From: Microbacterium sp.
GTDB lineage: Bacteria; Actinomycetota; Actinomycetes; Actinomycetales; Microbacteriaceae
Length of the DNA: 64,000 nucleotides
Assembly: GCA_019510305.1 (NCBI GenBank)
Contig: JAEKKN010000023.1
Span: forward strand, 1-64,000
Direction: 5' to 3'
In this document: positions 26,864-35,708 of the stretch, piece after piece
Layout: each line of letters opens with the position of its first letter
Position numbering within the stretch: position 1 is the first letter of the stretch
The notes under the pieces: generated by a model
Seen by the model: only the letters and a program-made list of their open reading frames with translations
The model's database searches: none
What the model was told of the DNA's origin: nothing
Translations under genes and position numbers: made by a program

Positions 26864-27475
26864 ATGTCACAGACCGAACTCGGGGCGCCGACGCCCAAGC
26901 GGGGACGCCCCGGATACGACCGTGAGCAGGTGCTCGCGGTCGCGGTCAAGGTCTTCAACGAGCACGGCTACGACGCGACCAGCGTGGCGGATCTCACTGC
27001 GGCGCTCGGGCTCACCAAGTCGGCCCTGTACCATCACTTCGACTCCAAGTCCGCGATCCTCGAACTCGCTCTGAACGACGCTCTCGACGGTCTCGAGCAG
27101 GTGGTCGACGACGCCGAGGCGCGGCATCCGCTCGCCTCCGATCGGCTGCGCGCGATCGTGCGCGGGGCCGTGCACGTTCTCATCGCGAAGCTGCCCTCGG
27201 TCACGCTGCTGCTGCGCGTACGCGGCAACAGCGAGGTCGAGACCACCGCGCTGCGGCGTCGCCGCGACTTCGACCAGCGGGTCACCGCGATCCTCGCCGA
27301 GGCGCAGAGCGAGGGGCTGATCCGCGACGACGTCGATGCGGCCGTCGCGACGAGGCTGATCTTCGGCATGATCAACTCGGTCGTCGAGTGGTACCGCCCT
27401 GGTGGACCGGTCGACCCGGACGAACTCGGCGAGGACATCCTGCGCGTGACCCTCGACGGGCTGCAATCGCGCTGA
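26864..27475 (+). CDS. paaR: TetR family repressor of phenylacetate degradation
   Basis: 203-residue TetR-type repressor. The helix-turn-helix spans about residues 18-62 (AVKVFNEHGYDATSVADL and LTKSALYHHFDSKSAIL). The C-terminal ligand domain belongs to the TetR_C group found next to actinobacterial paa genes; phenylacetyl-CoA is the known inducer of related PaaR proteins. It is divergent from the thiolase gene with the shared palindrome between them. The 131 bp downstream to the IclR gene show nothing recognisable. Confidence 0.88.
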   Translation: MSQTELGAPTPKRGRPGYDREQVLAVAVKVFNEHGYDATSVADLTAALGLTKSALYHHFDSKSAILELALNDALDGLEQVVDDAEARHPLASDRLRAIVRGAVHVLIAKLPSVTLLLRVRGNSEVETTALRRRRDFDQRVTAILAEAQSEGLIRDDVDAAVATRLIFGMINSVVEWYRPGGPVDPDELGEDILRVTLDGLQSR

Positions 27476-27606
27476 TCGTGGCTCTCTGGGAGGGTCCCGG
27501 TGATCGCCATGGGCGTCGGGCGGCGCTTGCTGTCGGATCGGGAGCGTGATTCCGGCGCGGGGCGCCACCTCGGTGGGGGAGGGCCGCGGATGCTGCTGCT
27601 GCGGGT

Positions 27607-28374
27607 TCAGTCCTCCGCAGGTGCGACCCGCGGCGGCCAGACGGCCGCGCCCAGCTCGCGCGAGATGTTGCGCGCGGTCTCGCGCAGCGCACCGAGGACG
27701 TCGTCGGATGCCGGCGCCTGAGACGTCGGCAGCACGACAGCAAGAGCGGCGACGATGTCGCCGCGAGCGTCCGCGACGGGGGCGGCGACCGACGATTCGC
27801 CCAGGACGGCTTCGTCGGTCTCGCTCGCGCTGCCGCGCTCGGTGATGGCGGGGAACTCGAGCGTGAGGCGGGCGACGTCGGTGATCGTGTCGCCGGTGAG
27901 GCTGCGCAGAGGGCGTTCGAAGACGGTCTGTTGGAAACCGACGTCGTAGGCGAGCAGCACCTTTCCCATCGCCGAGGCGTGCGCGGGGATGGCGACCCCG
28001 GTCTCGAGCATCTGCTGGCTGTCGTCGGGGCGGAGACTGTGATGGATCACGAGCACGTCGGCGAAGTGCGGCGCACCCAGGCGCACCGACAGACCGGTGC
28101 GCCTGGCGAGATCCTGCGTCCAGCGCATCGCCCGCGCCCGCACGTCGAGCGTGTCGAGGTACACGTTGCTCAGTCGCAGCAGGGTAGGGCCGAGCATGTA
28201 CCGCTGCCCCCCGCGCTCCTTCGCGACGAGTCCATGCTCGCGCAGGGACTTCACGATGCCGTGCACCGTCGACGGCGGAAGATCCAGCGCCAGAGCCAGA
28301 TCGGTGATGCCCAGATGACGGGCTCCTTGCAGCAGTTCGAGCACCTTCGCGGCACGGTCGATGGCCTGGATCAT
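27607..28374 (-). CDS. IclR family transcriptional regulator
   Basis: 255-residue regulator, divergent from the dihydroxyacetone kinase genes. The N-terminal winged helix has LELLQGARHLGITDLALALD and DLPPSTVHGIVKSLREHG; the C-terminal GAF-like effector domain includes SVRLGAPHFADVLVIHH and AHASAMGKVLLAYD. ATG 28374 has AGGAGGG seven bases upstream; an in-frame ATG 29 codons earlier has none. It resembles glycerol-operon regulators (GylR-like), fitting control of dhaKLM; the palindromes at 28415-28443 and around 28465-28479 are likely targets. Confidence 0.88.
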   Translation of the reverse strand: MIQAIDRAAKVLELLQGARHLGITDLALALDLPPSTVHGIVKSLREHGLVAKERGGQRYMLGPTLLRLSNVYLDTLDVRARAMRWTQDLARRTGLSVRLGAPHFADVLVIHHSLRPDDSQQMLETGVAIPAHASAMGKVLLAYDVGFQQTVFERPLRSLTGDTITDVARLTLEFPAITERGSASETDEAVLGESSVAAPVADARGDIVAALAVVLPTSQAPASDDVLGALRETARNISRELGAAVWPPRVAPAED

Positions 28375-28414
28375 GCGCGGTCCCTCCTGCCCGGATCGTC
28401 GTCGAGTCGGGCTC

Positions 28415-28443
28415 CTCGATCGGGGGTTGACAACCCGATCGAG
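28415..28443 (+). promoter_or_regulatory. Long palindrome in the IclR-dhaK intergenic region
   Basis: CTCGATCGGG (28415-28424) faces CCCGATCGAG (28434-28443), with GTTG/CAAC also pairing inside. It lies between the two divergent genes, next to a second symmetrical stretch CGAAAAGCTTTCG (28466-28478). Both are good candidates for IclR-type binding sites. Confidence 0.6.
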
Positions 28444-28491
28444 TCCGAGCATATTCGACATTGACGAAAAGCTTTCGAATTCTCACCGAAT

Positions 28492-29309
<818 letters not shown>

Positions 29310-29310
<1 letters not shown>

Positions 29311-29951
29311 TGGGAGCGGTGGAGACGACCACTCTGCAGGACTGGATCTCGCGATTCGGCGCTGCGATCGCCGAGAAGCGCGAGTGGCTCACCGAACTCG
29401 ATTCGGCTATCGGCGACGCCGACCACGGAGCGAACATGGCGCGCGGCATGACGGCGGTGAGCGAGAAGCTCGGCGCGGGGGCGCCGACGGGCATCGACGA
29501 TCTGCTGAAGACCGTGGGAATGACGCTGGTCAGCTCGGTCGGTGGCGCGAGCGGACCGCTGTACGGCACCTTCTTCCTGCGCATGGGCATGAGCGCGGGC
29601 GCCGTGGCCTCCCTTGACGGACCTGCGCTCGCCGCGGCGCTGCGAGCGGGGCTCGAGGGGATCGTCGCCCGGGGCAAGCCCGAAGCGGGGGACAAGACCA
29701 TGTTCGATGCGATGGCACCCGCGGTCGACGCGCTCGACGAGACGTTGGCCTCGGGCGCCTCGGTGGCCGAGGGTGCTCGGGCTGCGGCCGACGCAGCCGC
29801 TGCCGGCCGAGACGCGACCCTGCCGCTCGTCGCGCGCAAGGGGCGGGCGAGCTATCTGGGTGAGCGCAGCGCGGGTCACCTCGACCCCGGCGCGGCGTCG
29901 ACGGCGATCCTGTTCGAGACGTTGGCCGACGCGATCGCGGGCGCATCCTGA
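29310..29951 (+). CDS. dhaL: Dihydroxyacetone kinase subunit DhaL
   Basis: 213-residue ADP-binding subunit that transfers phosphate to dihydroxyacetone held on DhaK. The Mg-ADP aspartate cluster is in LDSAIGDADHGANMARG, the Gly-rich loop in SSVGGASGPLYGTFF, and the second half has PEAGDKTMFDAMAPAVDAL and ARKGRASYLGERSAGHLDPG (each ≤20 residues). Complete and normal length. ATG 29310 shares one base with the dhaK stop; its own stop overlaps dhaM in the same way. Confidence 0.94.
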
Positions 29952-32479
29952 TGATCGGCATCGTCGCCGTCTCTCACAGCGCTCGGCTCGGGGAGGCGGC
30001 GCTCGAACTCGCCCTGCAGATGGTGCCGGGCGGAGGAGTGCAGGTGCGCGTGGCGGCGGGGGCGGGAACGGATGCCGACGGTGCGCCGATTCTGGGCACG
30101 GATGCGGCGGCGGTCGCCGCGGCGATCGACGAACTGGCTGCGGACTGCGACGGCGTGCTGGTGCTGATGGATCTGGGTTCCGCCGTGATGAGCGCCGAGA
30201 TGGCGCTCGAGTTCCGGACGAGCGACGTCCCGGTGCGGCTCGTGCCGGCGCCGTTCGTCGAAGGGCTTCTCGCCGCGGTCGTGTCTGCGGCGGCAGGGGG
30301 AACTCTCGACGCCGTCGCCGAGGAGGCCACGGCCGCGCTCGCCGCGAAGACCGGGCAGCTCGGAGAGCCGGAGCCGGGCGCACCCACCCGGTCGTCGAGC
30401 GAGGAGCGCAGCGACGAGACGAAACGCGGTGACACGACGTCGAACTCGTCTTCACCGCGTTTCGTCTCGCTGCGCTCGCTCAACGACCCGCAAGGGGCGG
30501 GGCGCACGTTCCGCACCGTGACGGTGCGCAATCCGCTCGGCATCCACGCTCGGCCCGCAGCCCTGATCGCGGAGGCATCCGCCGGTGCGGACGTCCGCTT
30601 GCGCAAGCTGCCGGACGGGCCGGAGGCCTCGGCCGCGAGCCTTTCCCGCTTGCTGGTCCTGGGCGCGCGGCAGGGCGACGACATCGAACTCTCCGCATCC
30701 GGCGACGATGCCGAGCAGGTGGTGACACGCCTGGCGGCGCTGTTCCACGACGGATTCGGCGAGGGCACCGCTCCGGTGGCGCCGAGGCGTCAGGCGGAGC
30801 CCGCCGATGAGCGCGTGCCCGTCGCGGCCGGCGCCGTGCTGCGCGGCCGTGGTGTGAGCGCGGGCGCGGCCGCGGCATCCGTCGTGCATCTGGCCCTGCC
30901 TCTGCCGGAGCCGCCCTCCGACATCGTGATCGCGCCGGCCGACCGCGAGTCCGAGGTCTCAGCCATCGAATGGGCGGCCGTGGCCGTCGCCGACGAACTG
31001 CGCTCGCGCACCGCCGGTGCGTCGGGGGAAGCCCGCGACATCCTCGACGCCTCCCGCCTGCTGGCCTCCGACCCGGAGCTCGTCTCCGAGGCATCGGCTC
31101 TCGTGCGCACGAACGGGCGCAGCGCGGCACGCGCGGTGTGGGAGACCGCCGCCGTGCACGAGAAGAATCTGGCGGCGCTCGGGGGACGCATGGCCGAGCG
31201 CGCGGCCGACATCCGCGACGTGCGCGACAGGATCATCGCCGAGATCCTCGAGGTCGAGATGCCTGGCGTGCCCGATCGCGACGAGCCCTTCGTGCTCGTC
31301 GCGTCCGATCTCGCCCCGGCAGACACCGCCGCCCTCGAAGGCGGACGCTGCGTGGCTCTCGTCACCGAGCAGGGCGGACCCACCTCGCACACGGCGATCA
31401 TCGCGCGGTCCCTCGGGCTCCCCGCCGTGGTCGGAGTGATCGGCGCGACCGGCATCGCGGTCGGCGCGACCGTGCTGGTCGACGGAGACCGCGGGACGGT
31501 CGAGGTCGACCCTTCCCCGTCGAAGATCCATGCGGCGAAGGCTGCAGGCATCGTGGTGCCGTTCGACGGCACAGGGAGCCTGGCCGACGGCACCGAGCTG
31601 CCCCTGTTCGCGAACGTCGGCGGTGCCGCGGATGCGGTCGCCGCTGCAGTCGCCGGTGCCGAGGGCGTAGGCCTGTTCCGCACCGAATTCTGCTTCCTCG
31701 ACCGAGCCGAGGCTCCGACCGTCGAGGAACAGGTCGCCGCCTACCGCGGAGTGCTCGCGGCATTCCCCGACCGTCGCGTCGTCGTGCGCACACTCGACGC
31801 CGGCAGCGACAAGCCGCTGCCCTTCGCGAACTCCGAGCACGAGGACAACCCGGCCCTCGGCGTGCGCGGGCTGCGCATCGCACGGAGATCGCCGGCACTG
31901 CTCGACGATCAGCTGCGGGCGCTCGCGCTCGCCGCGGAGCAGGAGGCTGCTCTGGTCGACGTGATGGCGCCGATGGTCGCGACCGTCGACGAGGCCCGCG
32001 ACTTCGCGAGCAGGGCCCGCGCGGCAGGGCTGCCGCGCGTCGGGATCATGATCGAGACGCCGGCCGCGGCGCTGCTCGCCGCGGAGCTGTTCGAGATCGT
32101 CGACTTCGTGAGCCTGGGAACCAACGACCTCGCTCAGTACACGCTCGCGGCCGACCGGCTGCTGAGCGAGCTGGGCGACCTCAACGACCCGTGGCAACCG
32201 GCCGTGCTGCGCTTGATCGGTGCGGTGGGCGAGGCGGGCCGACAGGCCGGCCGATCGGTCGGCGTGTGCGGCGAAGCGGGCGGCGATCCGGCGCTGGCTC
32301 CCGTTCTCGTGGGGCTCGGCGTCACGAGTCTGTCCATGACGCCACGAGCGCTCGGGCGGGTCGCAGCTGCCTTGGCGCAGAACACCTCGGATCAGTGCCG
32401 TGAGGCTGCCGCGGCGGTGCTCCTCGCGGCGACCGCCGACGAGGCGCGGGCCGCGGCATCCGCTGTTCTCGGCCGCTGA
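29951..32479 (+). CDS. dhaM: DhaM: fused EIIA(Dha)-HPr-Enzyme I phosphotransferase
   Basis: 842-residue soluble PTS protein that re-phosphorylates ADP on DhaL with PEP. Domains in order: mannose-type EIIA (about 1-135, His9 in VAVSHSARLGE), a linker (about 146-181), HPr (about 185-275, His199 in NPLGIHARPAAL), then a full-length Enzyme I (about 290-842) with phospho-His480 in GGPTSHTAIIARSLGLP, the PEP-binding segments FRTEFCFLDR and SLGTNDLAQYTLAADR, and the active Cys in GVCGEAGGDP. E. coli DhaM carries only the first part of Enzyme I; this one could run the relay alone. The linker is coded by a palindromic repeat (30388-30490). Confidence 0.94.
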   Translation: MIGIVAVSHSARLGEAALELALQMVPGGGVQVRVAAGAGTDADGAPILGTDAAAVAAAIDELAADCDGVLVLMDLGSAVMSAEMALEFRTSDVPVRLVPAPFVEGLLAAVVSAAAGGTLDAVAEEATAALAAKTGQLGEPEPGAPTRSSSEERSDETKRGDTTSNSSSPRFVSLRSLNDPQGAGRTFRTVTVRNPLGIHARPAALIAEASAGADVRLRKLPDGPEASAASLSRLLVLGARQGDDIELSASGDDAEQVVTRLAALFHDGFGEGTAPVAPRRQAEPADERVPVAAGAVLRGRGVSAGAAAASVVHLALPLPEPPSDIVIAPADRESEVSAIEWAAVAVADELRSRTAGASGEARDILDASRLLASDPELVSEASALVRTNGRSAARAVWETAAVHEKNLAALGGRMAERAADIRDVRDRIIAEILEVEMPGVPDRDEPFVLVASDLAPADTAALEGGRCVALVTEQGGPTSHTAIIARSLGLPAVVGVIGATGIAVGATVLVDGDRGTVEVDPSPSKIHAAKAAGIVVPFDGTGSLADGTELPLFANVGGAADAVAAAVAGAEGVGLFRTEFCFLDRAEAPTVEEQVAAYRGVLAAFPDRRVVVRTLDAGSDKPLPFANSEHEDNPALGVRGLRIARRSPALLDDQLRALALAAEQEAALVDVMAPMVATVDEARDFASRARAAGLPRVGIMIETPAAALLAAELFEIVDFVSLGTNDLAQYTLAADRLLSELGDLNDPWQPAVLRLIGAVGEAGRQAGRSVGVCGEAGGDPALAPVLVGLGVTSLSMTPRALGRVAAALAQNTSDQCREAAAAVLLAATADEARAAASAVLGR
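30388..30490 (+). repeat. GTCGTTGAGCGAG/GACGAAACGC palindromic repeat, copy 2, inside dhaM
   Basis: Left arm from CCGGTCGTCGAGCGAG to GACGAAACGCGGTGA and right arm from TTCACCGCGTTTCGTC to GCTCAACGACCCG pair almost completely. The whole element is in frame within dhaM and encodes the Ser/Arg/Asp-rich linker SSSEERSDETKR...FVSLRSLNDP between EIIA and HPr. Same family as 24712-24791 and 47058-47186. Confidence 0.88.
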
Positions 32480-32649
32480 AGGCGGCGGATCCACCGGCAT
32501 CCGGAAGACGAGGCTCGCCTCCTGCCGGCGCAGATCCTTCGCACTCGGACATCTGCGGCGCGCTCCTCGACAAGTGCGGATGAAGGGGGCATCCGACAAT
32601 GAGATGAGGTCGACGACCCGGCCTGCGCCCCGCTCGAAGGAGAGTCCTG

Positions 32650-34089
32650 ATGTCCGATTCCGCCGCATCTGCAGCCGCCGTGCTGCTCGACCGCATCCAG
32701 GCGCCCGAGGGTTCGGGGCGGGAGATCCCGGATGCCGCGACTCGCGAGATCATCGGCCGTGCGCCCGTCGATTCGGTCGCCGAGCTCGACGAGGCGATCG
32801 CCCGTGCCAAGGCGGCTCAGCCTGCATGGGAGGGCTCGGGTCACGAGAAGCGCATCGAGCTGCTGCTCGCGGCTGCTGACGCGATCGACGCGAACGCCGA
32901 GGCCCTTGCGTACATCCTCTCGCGCGAGCAGGGCAAGCCGCTGAACGGTCCGAACGCCCGTTTCGAACTCGGCGCCTGCTCGGCCTGGCTGCGCACGAAT
33001 GCGGCGATCGCGCTCGAGTCGCAGGTGCTCGTCGACGACGAGAACCTGCACGCCGAGCTCGTCTACAAGGCGGCCGGCGTCGTGGGTGCGATCGGACCGT
33101 GGAACTGGCCCCTCATGATCACGATCTGGCAGATCGGCCCATCGCTGCGCATGGGCAACACGGTCGTCGCCAAGCCGAGCGAGTACACGCCGCTCAGCGT
33201 GCTCGCGATGCTCTCGGTCATGAACGAGGTGCTGCCGCCCGATGTCCTCATGGGCATCTCGGGCGACCGTGAAGTCGGCGCCCGCCTGGCCTCGCACCCC
33301 GACGTCGACAAGATCATGTTCACCGGCTCGACGGCGACCGGTCGCCGCATCATCGAGAGCTCGGCGGGCAACCTCGCCCGCCTCACCCTGGAACTGGGCG
33401 GCAACGACGCGGGCATCGTGCTGCCGGGGACGGATGCCGCCGCGATCGCACAGGATCTGTTCTGGGGTGCGTTCATCAACACCGGTCAGACGTGCGCCGC
33501 GATGAAGCGGCTCTACGTGCACGACTCGGTGTACGACGACGTCGTGAACGCGCTCGGCGAGATCGCGGCATCCGTTCCGATGGGCAACGGACTCGACGAG
33601 GACAACGTCCTCGGGCCGCTGCAGAACAAGGCGCAGTTCGACATCGTGAGCCGCCTGGTCGAGGACGCCAAGGCGCGGGGAGCCCGCGTCGTCACCGGGG
33701 GCGAGAGCGCTCCCGAACTGGGCGAGCTGTTCTACCGCCCGACGATCGTCGCCGACATCTCCAACGACGCGGATCTCGTGCAGGAGGAGCAGTTCGGTCC
33801 TGCCCTGCCCGTGATCCGGTACTCCGATGTGGACGAGGCGTTCGAGTGGGCGAACGGCGTCGACGTCGGTCTCGGGGCCTCGGTCTGGTCGAGCGACCCC
33901 GACGCTGCACGGGAGGCCGCGACCCGCATGCAGTCGGGAACCGTCTGGATCAACTCGCACGGCGGACTGCACCCGATGGTGCCGTTCGGTGGAGTGAAGA
34001 GCTCGGGCTACGGTCTCGAGTTCGGCGTCGAGGGCCTCAAGTCCGTGGCTGTCACGCAGGTCGTGTCCGGCCCCGGCCGGAAGGGCTGA
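32650..34089 (+). CDS. NAD(P)-dependent aldehyde dehydrogenase
   Basis: 479-residue aldehyde dehydrogenase. The coenzyme-binding stretch is GAIGPWNWPLMITIW and MFTGSTATGRRII, the general base Glu is in LTLELGGNDAGIVLPG, and the nucleophile Cys is in FINTGQTCAAMKRLYV. ATG 32650 follows AAGGAGAG. It is 3 bp upstream of the GMC oxidoreductase gene, so the two probably oxidise an alcohol to an aldehyde and then to an acid in sequence. Substrate unknown; choline-, glycerol- or aryl-alcohol-like compounds all fit. The 170-bp gap after dhaM shows no clear motif. Confidence 0.92.
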   Translation: MSDSAASAAAVLLDRIQAPEGSGREIPDAATREIIGRAPVDSVAELDEAIARAKAAQPAWEGSGHEKRIELLLAAADAIDANAEALAYILSREQGKPLNGPNARFELGACSAWLRTNAAIALESQVLVDDENLHAELVYKAAGVVGAIGPWNWPLMITIWQIGPSLRMGNTVVAKPSEYTPLSVLAMLSVMNEVLPPDVLMGISGDREVGARLASHPDVDKIMFTGSTATGRRIIESSAGNLARLTLELGGNDAGIVLPGTDAAAIAQDLFWGAFINTGQTCAAMKRLYVHDSVYDDVVNALGEIAASVPMGNGLDEDNVLGPLQNKAQFDIVSRLVEDAKARGARVVTGGESAPELGELFYRPTIVADISNDADLVQEEQFGPALPVIRYSDVDEAFEWANGVDVGLGASVWSSDPDAAREAATRMQSGTVWINSHGGLHPMVPFGGVKSSGYGLEFGVEGLKSVAVTQVVSGPGRKG

Positions 34090-34092
34090 GCC

Positions 34093-35547
34093 GTGCGCTC
34101 TGCGATCGTCGTAGGAGCGGGCACCTCGGGCGCGATCGTCGCGCGGCGCCTGGTGGATGCCGGTGTGGACGTCACCCTGATCGAAGCGGGAGGCTATGAC
34201 ACGAACCCGGCGATCCACGACCCCTCGCGTGCGGGGGAGCTGTGGCACTCCACGGAGGACTGGGATTTCTTCACCGTTCCCCAGGAACATGCTGCGGGGC
34301 GCCGCCTGCATCTGCCGCGCGGAAAGGTCACCGGCGGATCGCACGCGCTGAACGCCATGATCTGGGTGCGGGGCGCGGCATCCGACTACGACGGCTGGGA
34401 GCGCGACGGCGCCACGGGCTGGGGCTGGTCCGAGGTCGAGCCGGTCTTCGACGCGATCGAGAACGACCTGCTGCCGGTGACCGACGACTACACCCTGTCC
34501 CCGATCCAGGCGTCGATCATCGATGCCGCAGTGCAGGAGGGACTGCCGCGCAACGCGAACTACAACGGCGGCACTCTCGACGGCGTCTCGCAGGAGCAGG
34601 TCACGATGCGCGACGGCCGCAGGGTGAACACCTGGATGGCCTATGCGCAGCCGGTGGCCGACAGGCTCACGATCGTCACGGGCCGCGAGGTGCACTCCGT
34701 GATCGTGGAGGAAGGACGAGCGCGGGGAGTCCGGTTCGAGGACGGCGACGAGCTGCGGGCCGACGAGGTCATCCTCTCGGCGGGTGCTCTCGGCTCCCCG
34801 GTGATCCTGCTGCGCTCGGGGATCGGCCCGGCGGACGAGCTGACGGCGCTGGGGATTGCTGTGGTGCACGATTCGCCCCAGGTCGGCAAGAACCTGCACG
34901 ACCACCTGCTCTCACCGGTGATCTTCACGACGCAGCGCCCGGTGGGTCCGCCTCAACCGGGGGTGTCGGTCACGCAGACGCACCTGTTCTGGCGCAGTCG
35001 TGCCGGACTCACCGAGCCCGACACGCAGCCGCTGCACTTCTCGGTTCCGATGTGGGGTGAGCTCGAACCGCGTGGGGACGACGGTTTCACGCTCATGGCC
35101 GGTCTCGTCACGCCGCACAGCCGGGGGTCGCTGACCCTGTCGGGGCCCGGCGTGGCGGACCTGCCGCTGATCGACCTGGCCGCGCTCGCCGACGACCGGG
35201 ATCTCGCTGCGCTCGCCGCATCCGTGCGCCAATGCCGCCGCATCGGCGCACGACCGGCGCTGGCGGAGGAATGGGGCGCGAGCGAGGTGTACCCCGGCCC
35301 CGAGGTGGCCGACTCCGACGTGGAGGAGTGGGTTCGCCGCACCGCGATCACCTACCACCACCAGGTCGGCACCTGCCGGATGGGAACCGACCCCGGGGCG
35401 GTCGTCGATCCGCAGCTCCGCGTGCGCGGCATCGAGGGGCTTCGTGTGATCGACGCCTCGGTGATGCCGACCGTGCCGACCGGCAACACCAACGCCCCGG
35501 CCGCGATGATCGCCGAGCGCGGCGCGAGGTTCCTGCTGGCGGAGTGA
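34093..35547 (+). CDS. GMC family FAD-dependent oxidoreductase
   Basis: 484-residue flavoprotein of the glucose-methanol-choline family. The N-terminal ADP-binding fold is IVVGAGTSGAIVARRL with ending LIEAGG; the GMC signature 1 region reads GKVTGGSHALNAMIWVRG and signature 2 SAGALGSPVILLRSGIG; the catalytic His pair region is THHQVGTCRMG-like (read as TYHHQVGTCRMGTD), and the C-terminus has TVPTGNTNAPAAMIAERGA. GTG 34093 starts 3 bp after the aldehyde dehydrogenase stop. It probably oxidises a primary alcohol; the acceptor is not evident. Followed by two perfect 14-bp tandem repeats (35549-35576) and palindrome A. Confidence 0.92.
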   Translation: MRSAIVVGAGTSGAIVARRLVDAGVDVTLIEAGGYDTNPAIHDPSRAGELWHSTEDWDFFTVPQEHAAGRRLHLPRGKVTGGSHALNAMIWVRGAASDYDGWERDGATGWGWSEVEPVFDAIENDLLPVTDDYTLSPIQASIIDAAVQEGLPRNANYNGGTLDGVSQEQVTMRDGRRVNTWMAYAQPVADRLTIVTGREVHSVIVEEGRARGVRFEDGDELRADEVILSAGALGSPVILLRSGIGPADELTALGIAVVHDSPQVGKNLHDHLLSPVIFTTQRPVGPPQPGVSVTQTHLFWRSRAGLTEPDTQPLHFSVPMWGELEPRGDDGFTLMAGLVTPHSRGSLTLSGPGVADLPLIDLAALADDRDLAALAASVRQCRRIGARPALAEEWGASEVYPGPEVADSDVEEWVRRTAITYHHQVGTCRMGTDPGAVVDPQLRVRGIEGLRVIDASVMPTVPTGNTNAPAAMIAERGARFLLAE

Positions 35548-35548
35548 C

Positions 35549-35576
35549 CTCACCCCGCGTCTCTCACCCCGCGTCT
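35549..35576 (+). repeat. Two perfect tandem copies of a 14-bp unit
   Basis: CTCACCCCGCGTCT occurs twice in direct succession right after the GMC oxidoreductase stop codon (35547) and ends 4 bp before palindrome A. Confidence 0.9.
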
Positions 35577-35580
35577 CTCC

Positions 35581-35658
35581 CGAAACCCCCACTTACTGCC
35601 GAAACCCCCACATATTCACGTCAACAGGTGGGGGTCTCGGCAACAAGTGGGGGTTTCG
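35581..35658 (+). repeat. 78-bp palindromic element A
   Basis: Outer arms CGAAACCCCCACTT and AAGTGGGGGTTTCG pair perfectly; inner arms CCGAAACCCCCAC and GTGGGGGTCTCGG pair with one mismatch, leaving a loop with TATTCACG. The whole can fold as one ~30-bp stem. It has the same length as element B (36803-36880), aligns best with B's reverse complement, and brackets the AbiEi/DUF559-like gene with it. Confidence 0.92.
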
Positions 35659-35708
35659 ATGTGCCGCGCGGAGAGGGTCGCGCGAGGATGTGGGCACGGT
35701 GGCAGGGT

